34,813 bases of DNA, from the NCBI GenBank assembly GCA_938023705.1, contig CALJDJ010000077.1, positions 1-34,813 of the forward strand. The letters are read 5' to 3'. Under the pieces are notes generated by a model. It saw only the letters and a list, made by a program, of their open reading frames with translations. It did not search any database and was not told the DNA's origin. This stretch comes from an uncultured Collinsella sp. (GTDB lineage Bacteria > Actinomycetota > Coriobacteriia > Coriobacteriales > Coriobacteriaceae). A program made the translations under genes and the position numbers. This document shows positions 1 through 7,090 of the stretch, piece by piece. Within the stretch, counting starts at the first letter, position 1; each line of letters begins with the position of its first letter.

Positions 1-162
1 CACATCCTTGGGATTCATGCCCTTAAACTCATCAACTGTTTTTACCAGTATATGTACCAGTATGCTCTTGAAGAAAACCGCCAAATCTTCCATAGGCTTT
101 AAGCTTTACTCCCATTTCTAAGCAATTTTTCGTCCATGATTACATACATTTCTGATATAATA
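1..162. other. AT-rich left edge, no assignable gene
   Basis: This stretch is AT-rich like the next 5 kb. On the minus strand two short overlapping frames can be read. One starts with an ATG at 91-93 and runs off the left edge (about 31 residues, beginning MEDLAVFFKS). The other is a 27-residue frame starting MGVKLKAYGR that ends with TGA at about position 32. Neither has a convincing ribosome binding site or a family I recognise. One of them may be the edge of a real gene lying mostly outside the window. Confidence 0.3.
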
Positions 163-645
163 TTAGCAGTTCAATTCAATATAATCTATTGCCTGTTTCC
201 ACCCATGACCAGGCGCATCATCGCCCCAATACCTGCTGGTTATCTCATCTAATTTGTCTACACACTTTTGCAACTTTTTTATATTGGCTTTGCGCTCTTC
301 ACGCGTTATGGTTTTCAAGCTTTCATTCTTTACTTTATATGCCATGCTTTGTAAAAAATTAACAATATCAAAATATTCCTCTGAATCTTCAAATCTCGTG
401 TCTCCGGGAAAGCAGTCAATTACCTTTTCAAAAGTTGTTTTCATATCTTCTGCCCCTGCCTGGCTTAATGTCTCAGCAATATAAGGTACAAATTGCACCA
501 TTTCGCACATTATAAACCACCAGCCTTCGTATTTCCAATTGCCAATCAGATTAACAAGAATATGTAAATAAAATAACTGTGGTGTAACCAGATTCTTTAT
601 TTCCAATAGTGAACCCTTCCAGCTCGGCACGCAACAGTAAGTCAT
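163..645 (-). pseudogene. DUF4375 (DMP19-like) domain protein, 5'-truncated
   Basis: The frame from about 579 down to 163 reads as a DUF4375/DMP19-type domain: a segment beginning QLFYLHILVN, then WWFIMCEMVQFVPYIAETL, then a GAED.. helix and a CFPG turn, as in that family. DUF4375 proteins are small cytoplasmic proteins of unclear role, and some sit beside polymorphic toxins as candidate immunity proteins. The open frame extends upstream to an ATG at 645, but those first 22 or so residues are only the out-of-frame reading of the adjacent glycosyltransferase gene. The natural N-terminus is therefore missing, and a recombination junction lies at about 578-601. I see no credible start codon with an SD for the domain alone, so this is probably a remnant. 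The domain call is by pattern recognition. Confidence 0.6.
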
Positions 646-1189
646 AATCTTCTGCTAGCGGAACAGACCGATACCCCATTTCAAATACAGACCTTCTTCC
701 AAACCAACTCGGATGAGGTACGCAATTTCTAATCATAAGAGAACGCCTAACGCCTTCACTCGAACTTGGAATTGAATCAACGAGATATAATTGACTACCG
801 TCTTCGTCAATGGCGTTCAAATAAGAACCCACTAGGTCAAGCTCATGTTCTTCAAGATACGACAACTGTCGTTCAATGCGCTGCGCCTCAGAAATGTCAT
901 CTGAGTCCATTCGGCAGATATACTGACCGCGTGAGACCTTGAACGCCCTTTCCAAAGATGCAGCAAGACCAAGATTGCGTTCATTTCTCACGAGGCAAAT
1001 CCTACTGTCATGAGAGCTATAGTTTTGAGCAATATCGTAAAGTGTGTTGTCATCTGGATTATCAAAAACAACAACCACCTCGATTCGATGATAGGTCTGC
1101 TTTAAAATAGACGCTAGTGCCTCAGTAAAATCTTTGGCGCTCTCCCTATAACAAGGCATGAGCACTGAAACCAACTGTGAATCTGTCAA
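551..1189 (-). pseudogene. Family 2 glycosyltransferase, 3'-truncated
   Basis: GT-A fold glycosyltransferase that would transfer a sugar from a nucleotide donor in surface polysaccharide synthesis. The N-terminal pattern VSVLMPCYRE, the nucleotide-binding region and the metal-binding CRMDSDD motif near residue 95 are all present, as is the later LAEDYDLLLRA motif that carries the catalytic acidic residue. The start is TTG at 1189, with GGAGG six bases upstream. Good family similarity ends at about residue 196 (GFTIGN). The last residues are unrelated, and the enzyme is some 70 residues shorter than typical relatives. The 3' end has been replaced by the DUF4375 fragment, so activity is doubtful. 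It diverges from the GT4 gene starting at 1226. Confidence 0.75.
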
Positions 1190-1225
1190 CTAAAACCTCC
1201 AACACCGCTGCGGGAGCAAACGCTA

Positions 1226-2323
1226 ATGAAAACTACCGATAGTTTAATAGTCCTTCATGTGGCATATATTACAAGTGATTTCGCTTCTGGCGTGTCTACA
1301 GTGGTGCCTCAATACCTAAATGAGCAGTCAGAAATAAAGGACATGAATATAGCTCTATTAAATCTTACAAACTACAGACCTAAAGATGCGAAATATCCCG
1401 TCTTCTATCAGTCATGCATAGAAAAACTTCCTGAACCGTTTTGCAATCCGTCACTCGTAATATTTCATGAGATATATAGGCCGGATCACATTAAACTAAG
1501 CCATTGGCTCAGAAGACGTGCGATCCCATACATCATCACGCCACATGGGTCTCTAACATATGTGGCGCAAGAACAGCATCATTTAGCTAAACAATTGCTT
1601 AATGTTTTCTTCTATAACGCCTTTATCCGCAATGCTGATTGTATCCATTTTCTATCGGAAAAAGAGGCGATGAGTTCAAACGGCTTTAAACATAGGAAAG
1701 CAAGCATTATTCCAAATGGTGTTAGCATCCCAAAAGCCAAAGCCTCAAACTTAGACAGCCGCATCGCGCTTTTTATTGGCCGCCTAGATATAGAGGTCAA
1801 AGGTCTTGATCTACTGATCAAAAGTTTGCCGCTAATTGCTGATGAGCTAAGAGGGCTCGGAGCTAAAATCTACATCTACGGTCCAGACGAAGATGGGTCT
1901 ATGGCCAAACTGGAACTACTTATTGCCGACAATCAAGTATCCGATATTGTTTTATTAAATGGTCCAGTTAATGGTCAATCTAAAGCGGACGCTTTTCTCC
2001 AATCGCAGTTTTATATCCAACTTTCACGCACTGAAGGTTTCCCGACGTCTGTTTTGGAAGCACTAGCATATGGCCTCCCAATTATTGTTACCGAGGGAAC
2101 CACATGGAAAGAAACAGCGAACAATAAAGGAATTGGAATCGGTGTAGAATCTGATCTCGAAGCCATTTCTAACGCAATTCTCACCCTGTTCAATGACGAT
2201 GAACTTCGTTGTAAACTTGCAAATGCAGCTAGAAAGTATGCAATTGAACACTTTCAATGGAAGGCCATTGCCAAGCGTCAATTTATTTTATACAGGGACA
2301 TTGTAAACGGGCTTTCTAACTAA
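1226..2323 (+). CDS. Family 4 (GT-B) glycosyltransferase
   Basis: A 365-residue GT-B fold glycosyltransferase, probably cytoplasmic or membrane-associated, adding one sugar to a lipid-linked surface glycan. The second Rossmann half is clear: FIGRLDIEVKGLDLLIKSL at about 182-200, a YGPDEDGS loop, and the donor-binding segment SRTEGFPTSVLEALAYGLPI near 267-286, which contains the E-x7-E signature of GT4 enzymes. The first half carries a THITPHGSL-like acceptor loop (read here as ITPHGSLTYV). The ATG at 1226 is preceded by GGGAGC. Codon use is AT-rich, unlike the GC-rich glycosyltransferases beyond 12.7 kb, which suggests acquisition by transfer. It is followed after 33 bases by a GT2 gene on the same strand, so the two are likely co-transcribed. 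Donor and acceptor cannot be read from sequence. Confidence 0.88.
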   Translation: MKTTDSLIVLHVAYITSDFASGVSTVVPQYLNEQSEIKDMNIALLNLTNYRPKDAKYPVFYQSCIEKLPEPFCNPSLVIFHEIYRPDHIKLSHWLRRRAIPYIITPHGSLTYVAQEQHHLAKQLLNVFFYNAFIRNADCIHFLSEKEAMSSNGFKHRKASIIPNGVSIPKAKASNLDSRIALFIGRLDIEVKGLDLLIKSLPLIADELRGLGAKIYIYGPDEDGSMAKLELLIADNQVSDIVLLNGPVNGQSKADAFLQSQFYIQLSRTEGFPTSVLEALAYGLPIIVTEGTTWKETANNKGIGIGVESDLEAISNAILTLFNDDELRCKLANAARKYAIEHFQWKAIAKRQFILYRDIVNGLSN

Positions 2324-2356
2324 CCATCTTGTTCTTCCAATACGGAAAGGGACTAA

Positions 2357-3373
2357 ATGCTGTTTTCAATTATTATCCCTGCATATAATGCGGCATCCAG
2401 TTTGCCGGAAACGCTATCATCCATCTACCAACAAACATATGATGGCTATGAAATTATTCTCATCAATGATGGATCAGCAGACGCTACTGAAAGTGTCTGC
2501 AAAGTGTTTTGTGAATCTCACAACAATACTCATTACGTTAGACAAAATAATATGGGCGTATATGAGGCCAGGCGAAAAGGCGCGGAGATAAGCGCCGGAG
2601 ATTACCTGGTCTTTGTTGATGCGGATGATTCTTTGCGCTTCGATACCCTATCTATTCTTGCTCGCGAAATCGATAAGTGCAATCCAGACATAATCTGTTT
2701 CAGCTATACAAGAAACCCAGACTATTCAAACGATCCGTTTATCAATCCCGCCCTTCCGTCTGGCATCTATGAAGGTGACGATCTCGCCGAAGTCAGAAAA
2801 TGTTTGGCACGAGGGAAGCTCAATTCAATTTGGGGAAAGGCAATCAAAAGAAACTGTCTGATTGACGATTTAAGCAATACCGATACAAAGAGAATCGATT
2901 TTGCAGAAGATTTTCTGCAAATGATACCCATAGTCGATTCAGCCAGATCGGTTTTACAAATAAGTGATGCGCTGTATTATTACAATTGTCAAAACGGACA
3001 AAGTGCAACACACAGCTATAAGGAAAAACAGCTTTCAGATTTAACCTTCGTCACCTCAAGCCTAGTGAAAATCGCTGCTCGTTGGGGAGAAGAAACAGAA
3101 AGGCTGGCATGGAAAACAAGAACGGAACAGTATCTTTATCTCCTATCGATCAACGAGCTCAGTGACAATAATGAGACCAAAAAACGTAACTTTGTTTCAA
3201 TTTCAGAGGCCTTATTTAATCCCTCAATTAAAGCTGATGTCCCTTGCAGCACCTACAGACCTGACAGCTATTTACTGTTCCTTGCGGCAAAGAATAAGCA
3301 CTATTTGTTATCTCGAGTAGTAATACGCTGTTGTGAACAGCTAAAACTATTGATACTGAAAATCTTGAGCTAA
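2357..3373 (+). CDS. Family 2 glycosyltransferase
   Basis: A 338-residue inverting GT-A glycosyltransferase. It starts directly with the family pattern FSIIIPAYNA, has the LINDGSADAT nucleotide-binding loop, and the metal-binding VDADDSL motif near residue 90. The acidic AEDFLQM motif near 182-188 is in the position expected for the catalytic base. The C-terminal 120 residues form a helical region typical of capsule GT2 enzymes. The ATG is preceded by AAAGGGA at good spacing. It lies 33 bases downstream of the GT4 gene and probably shares its transcript. The sugar specificity is unknown. It is AT-rich like its neighbour and converges with the flippase gene. Confidence 0.88.
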   Translation: MLFSIIIPAYNAASSLPETLSSIYQQTYDGYEIILINDGSADATESVCKVFCESHNNTHYVRQNNMGVYEARRKGAEISAGDYLVFVDADDSLRFDTLSILAREIDKCNPDIICFSYTRNPDYSNDPFINPALPSGIYEGDDLAEVRKCLARGKLNSIWGKAIKRNCLIDDLSNTDTKRIDFAEDFLQMIPIVDSARSVLQISDALYYYNCQNGQSATHSYKEKQLSDLTFVTSSLVKIAARWGEETERLAWKTRTEQYLYLLSINELSDNNETKKRNFVSISEALFNPSIKADVPCSTYRPDSYLLFLAAKNKHYLLSRVVIRCCEQLKLLILKILS

Positions 3374-3418
3374 TCGCCCTGTTGTCATCGCTCATTTTTC
3401 CTGGCACCGAGTAGTAAA

Positions 3419-3467
3419 ACCAACCGACTTAGCCTTCGATAATCAAATGTCAGGCAAGCCGGTTGGT
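3419..3467. terminator. Inverted repeat between convergent genes, possible bidirectional terminator
   Basis: Arms ACCAACCG (3419-3426) and CGGTTGGT (3460-3467) are exact reverse complements separated by a 33-base loop that has smaller internal pairing (GCC/GGC). The element sits between the stop codons of the GT2 gene and the convergent flippase gene. No strong T-run follows on either strand, so the terminator role is inferred mainly from position. Confidence 0.45.
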
Positions 3468-3519
3468 CATAAAAGTAATGAAAGTACATTAGGCTATTCT
3501 GCTTAATAAGCGTCGCAGA

Positions 3520-5070
3520 TTATCGCTTGATAAATGCAGATATGCTCGTCTTTTCGGATTCGTTTAGCCCAAACATCAAAACCAAGAAGAAATAGATAAA
3601 GAAATAAATTATTGCTGACACCAAAACCACCACAAGGCCAGATAAAAGGCTTTTAATTAGGTTATAGAGCAGCAGCAAAGCCCCCGTACCGACAATAACC
3701 AAGACGGAAAGTTTGGCAATTTCAAGCCAAAATTTCTTTATGTTCAACCCAAGCTTTTCAGAGTAATACCAATTCATACAGAAACCGTTACCTATAACCA
3801 TAGCGATGGCTGTTGAAACTGCTGCGCCCACTATGCCCATAAGCTTGAGCAATATAATCGTCACGACCACGTTGACAAGCGCAATCGCAAGATACATATA
3901 CCCCCTATACAGGTAAACATTCGCAACCTGCATTATGGTAAGTCCCAGGTTCTGAATTAAGTCAATGGTAAATGGAACCATTACGATCAAGGCGATATAG
4001 AAAGCGTCTATATAGTCCTTACCAGCCCAAATAATGATGAAATCTTTCCCCAGAACAATAAATAAACTAAGAACAAATCCGCAGACGATAAAGGAAATGC
4101 GACCGACTTTAATGAAGAGATCCGAAATTTCAGACATATCCTTATTCTGGCAATACAGTTCTGAAACTCGAGGAAGAAAAACTGAAGAGGCTGCCGTACC
4201 GATTGTCATATAAATCGTGTAGATTTGAGATCCAACAGAATATACCGCAACGGCGGCAGCACCAAAATAATAGCCGACAATTAATTGATCGGTTTTCCAG
4301 AAAATCTGGTCAGCAATCGTCACCAATACAATCGCGCCGCTAAAAAATAGCAATCCTTTAGCCAGTTTCATGTCCCAGCCATGATATCTGAAACTAATAT
4401 GCAGATTATATTTAGCAAACAAACGCTGGCTCACCGCGCACAACACATTTGTAACAAGCACAACTAAACATACGGCTAATGCATTCTTAAAAATTGTCGT
4501 AAGTCCATACACAATGAAAGGCTGAGCTATTAGGGCGGCCAATTGCGAGCCCTTCAAAAAAACGAACCTTTCATTAGCAGTTATCGCCGCAACGCTAATA
4601 GTGTTGTTCATGATAACAATTGTGTTGATCCCTAATACAACAAGCATTGCGGAACACTCATCAAGCTGTGAGTTTGTAAAACTGGCTGAATATACAAACC
4701 GAACAACCACGGCGAGAACGCAACTTATTAGCATCACGAACACAGATAGGACCCAGTACAGACGCCTAGCTATTGCGAGAGTATTCTCCATTAAGTCATT
4801 TTTGCCCTCTGCCATATACTTGCAATAAAAACGCCCAACACCGGCAGACAAAATCCCATTAATGGAAACTATATAAGACATGATAGAACCTATCAATTGA
4901 TAGAGTCCGTATTCGTCTTGTCCAATGTTTTGCAACAACATCGGAACATATACAAAGCCGACTAAAGCCTGAGCCAGTATATAACCATATGTAATTATTA
5001 TGCCAGTAAGTCTTCTGCTTGCGCTACTTATCAGAATCACCGTTTCACAATTAGTTGCTTCAAATACCAT
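3520..5070 (-). CDS. Wzx-type polysaccharide flippase (MATE/MVF-like)
   Basis: A 516-residue membrane protein with about 12-14 hydrophobic segments, matching the oligosaccharide flippase family that moves undecaprenyl-linked repeat units across the membrane. The N-terminal block around residues 20-55 (ITYGYILAQALVGFVYVPML, then LQNIGQDEYGLYQLI) is the usual Wzx signature, followed by alternating long hydrophobic helices to the C-terminus. The ATG at 5070 has no good SD. A GTG at 5040 would give a start closer to the usual family length, so the true start is uncertain. The gene begins 15 bases after the stop of the NlpC/P60-like gene, so it is likely transcribed with the two upstream hydrolase genes. 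AT-rich. No Wzy polymerase is visible in the window. Confidence 0.88.
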   Translation of the reverse strand: MVFEATNCETVILISSASRRLTGIIITYGYILAQALVGFVYVPMLLQNIGQDEYGLYQLIGSIMSYIVSINGILSAGVGRFYCKYMAEGKNDLMENTLAIARRLYWVLSVFVMLISCVLAVVVRFVYSASFTNSQLDECSAMLVVLGINTIVIMNNTISVAAITANERFVFLKGSQLAALIAQPFIVYGLTTIFKNALAVCLVVLVTNVLCAVSQRLFAKYNLHISFRYHGWDMKLAKGLLFFSGAIVLVTIADQIFWKTDQLIVGYYFGAAAVAVYSVGSQIYTIYMTIGTAASSVFLPRVSELYCQNKDMSEISDLFIKVGRISFIVCGFVLSLFIVLGKDFIIIWAGKDYIDAFYIALIVMVPFTIDLIQNLGLTIMQVANVYLYRGYMYLAIALVNVVVTIILLKLMGIVGAAVSTAIAMVIGNGFCMNWYYSEKLGLNIKKFWLEIAKLSVLVIVGTGALLLLYNLIKSLLSGLVVVLVSAIIYFFIYFFLVLMFGLNESEKTSISAFIKR

Positions 5071-5085
5071 TCAGAAATTAAAGCA

Positions 5086-6963
5086 CTATTTAATCAGAAC
5101 AACCGATTGCCGAACCTCTCCTTTGTTCGCATTGTTAAAGCAGGGTCCGATTAAATTCCCAGGCAGAATTTGATGCCACATTTCATTGTCATGCGGATTA
5201 TCTCCCCAGAAGAACCCAATATGACAGTCGATTGATCCGTCAGTCTTAAAGAAGATAATATCTCCCTTTTGAGCATAACCACTATTTAGCATATCTTGGA
5301 CAGTACGGAACTCATACATTTTGCATCCCAAATCTCGAGCATAGCCATACCATCTCCAAGCGTTAATATAGCCGCCACCGCCTGGCCCCCCAGCCCAAGG
5401 AGAGTGATTATTATTCTGCGCAATACGATTGACATCGCCACCAACCGCAGCATAAGCATGAGCCACGAAGCCAGTGCAATTCATGCCAGTATAGCCATCC
5501 CATCTCGGGGCACCTTTTGGGTAAAGGCAACTATCATAGGAGAAGCCACCGGAATATCTCGTTCCTAAATAATAGCCATCAAATTGATGCGACGTAAGCC
5601 AAGTGACGAGTCCAATACGACTAACCCCCAAAACCGTTGAGCTGCCAAATGGGCTGTAGTAAATCTGAGTCGACTTCGACTGGAGAGTGCCATCAGGAAG
5701 CAAGACATCGCAGTAAAGATCGTAATAACCATCTTGCAATCCAAGTGCAGAGGGATTGAAATAAGCGTCATTCACACTGGAAAATTCTTTTAGAACACCC
5801 CATTTACTCCAGTCGGACTTGGCCCAAACAAATTTAAACTGAAATTGCCCAGATTTTTCAGCTGCAAGCGTTCCCAAATCAGCTCGAACTCCCCAAGAAT
5901 TATTGCCATCAGTCGAAATTGCAGTAATCCTCGAGAAATCCCAACAGCTAATGATTGTTCTTTTTGTTTGGACAACTCCATCTGACCCCGAAACGTCACA
6001 GATCAATTCATAGTCTCCGGCGTCTTTTGGATCCCATTGCAAGTGTGAACTTGTGCCCTGTTGAGCAACGCCCCAGTCAGCCCAATTATTCTTATTCCAG
6101 ACGAACTTATACTGTAAGTAATTAGTATCACCCGAGCATCTGGCATCGATCTCAGTGCTTTCATTAGGCCTGACAAGCGTTGCAGAAGAACTCAAGGACT
6201 CGTAATTCCACTTCTCGGAGCCAATCGAGCATTCAGTCTTCGAGGTCATCGTCTGATCGTTGGCCTCATCAATAACATCAACAAAAACGGTGACAGCGCC
6301 AGATTTATCGACTCTCCAGTCAATTGAGGATTTACCTCTGCCGGAGTCAATCACACCCCATTCAGCCCAGTTGTTCCGCATCCAAACATATTTGTATGAA
6401 ATCTGATTATTCTTTCGGATGGTAATCCGAGGTGTAATTGAAAGCGTATCCCCTACGCACAAATTGGATGAATCAGATTTCAAATCTATTGAAGTGAAGT
6501 TAGATAGATTTCTCTCCACCCTGACGGGGAACCTCCAGGTCCTCACGTTGCCGGCCGAATCGACGGCGTCGACCAAGATGTTGACGTCGCCGGCGACCTC
6601 CGGCACCCAATCGCAGGAGGCCTCGGGCCCGAGCTGGCGGATGGTGCCCCACCTGGACCAGCCGCCCTGCTCCCAGACGAACTTATAGCGGACCGAGCCC
6701 GAGTTGCCGGACGCGGTCAGGCCGAGCGAGCAGCGGTCGCCCAGGAGAGGAGACCCTCCATCGGACGCCTTTGCCGAGAGGCCGTCGACAGAGTAGTCCT
6801 CTGAAACCGGCGAAGTTGCACTTAAATCATCGGCCCGTGTTGAATCTTCAATCTGTGATGGAGACAGGCCCGCTTCACTCAAACCAAAGCAAGGAGTTAC
6901 GGCCAAACAGAAATAAAAGAAGAAAAAAGCGACACGGACAGCCTTACTTCTAAAGAAATGCAT
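5086..6963 (-). CDS. Secreted NlpC/P60-like cell-wall hydrolase with four aromatic repeats
   Basis: A 625-residue secreted protein. The start chosen is ATG at 6963, where GGGGAGG lies six bases upstream and the first residues (MHFFRSK, then a hydrophobic stretch ending near TPCFG) form a signal peptide. The open frame continues to 7026 but those 21 codons lack an SD. Residues from about 75 to 400 contain four copies of a roughly 80-residue module with the core Y/F-K-F/Y-V-W...W..WG and a later W.P/D...YxLxxDV strand. The C-terminal 130 residues resemble a papain-like NlpC/P60 or amidase fold: Cys496 in MNCTGFVAHAY, His581 in DCHIGFF, and His597 as a possible third member. The likely role is cleaving peptidoglycan stem peptides outside the membrane, with the repeats binding the wall or glycan. 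Codons in the first module (about 6515-6790) are much GC-richer than the rest. Confidence 0.78.
   Translation of the reverse strand: MHFFRSKAVRVAFFFFYFCLAVTPCFGLSEAGLSPSQIEDSTRADDLSATSPVSEDYSVDGLSAKASDGGSPLLGDRCSLGLTASGNSGSVRYKFVWEQGGWSRWGTIRQLGPEASCDWVPEVAGDVNILVDAVDSAGNVRTWRFPVRVERNLSNFTSIDLKSDSSNLCVGDTLSITPRITIRKNNQISYKYVWMRNNWAEWGVIDSGRGKSSIDWRVDKSGAVTVFVDVIDEANDQTMTSKTECSIGSEKWNYESLSSSATLVRPNESTEIDARCSGDTNYLQYKFVWNKNNWADWGVAQQGTSSHLQWDPKDAGDYELICDVSGSDGVVQTKRTIISCWDFSRITAISTDGNNSWGVRADLGTLAAEKSGQFQFKFVWAKSDWSKWGVLKEFSSVNDAYFNPSALGLQDGYYDLYCDVLLPDGTLQSKSTQIYYSPFGSSTVLGVSRIGLVTWLTSHQFDGYYLGTRYSGGFSYDSCLYPKGAPRWDGYTGMNCTGFVAHAYAAVGGDVNRIAQNNNHSPWAGGPGGGGYINAWRWYGYARDLGCKMYEFRTVQDMLNSGYAQKGDIIFFKTDGSIDCHIGFFWGDNPHDNEMWHQILPGNLIGPCFNNANKGEVRQSVVLIK
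6515..6790 (-). repeat. GC-rich aromatic repeat module, copy in NlpC/P60-like gene
   Basis: This segment encodes the first Y-K-F-V-W module and has a GC content far above the flanking coding sequence of the same gene. Positions 6658-6687 match 7751-7780 in the amidase gene with only about two or three differences over 30 bases, although the two proteins otherwise differ. That is what recent exchange of a module between genes, or import from a GC-rich donor, would leave. Confidence 0.6.
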
Positions 6964-7043
6964 ATAGAACCTCCCCGATAGTTCACTCCAACATAATATT
7001 GCTAGCAAGTAACAATTTAAGGCCAAGATTTACCATACAAGTA

Positions 7044-7072
7044 AGGTCGACTACAACCAGCGCAGTCGACCT
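7044..7072 (-). terminator. Perfect hairpin between the two hydrolase genes
   Basis: AGGTCGACT (7044-7052) and AGTCGACCT (7064-7072) are perfect 9-base inverted arms with an 11-base loop, just after the stop of the amidase gene in the direction of transcription. The sequence after the stem on the minus strand (TTACTTGT) is only weakly T-rich. It may be a partial terminator or an mRNA-processing or stabilising hairpin that sets the amount of downstream transcript. Confidence 0.5.
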
Positions 7073-7090
7073 AGAGAATTCATATTGATA

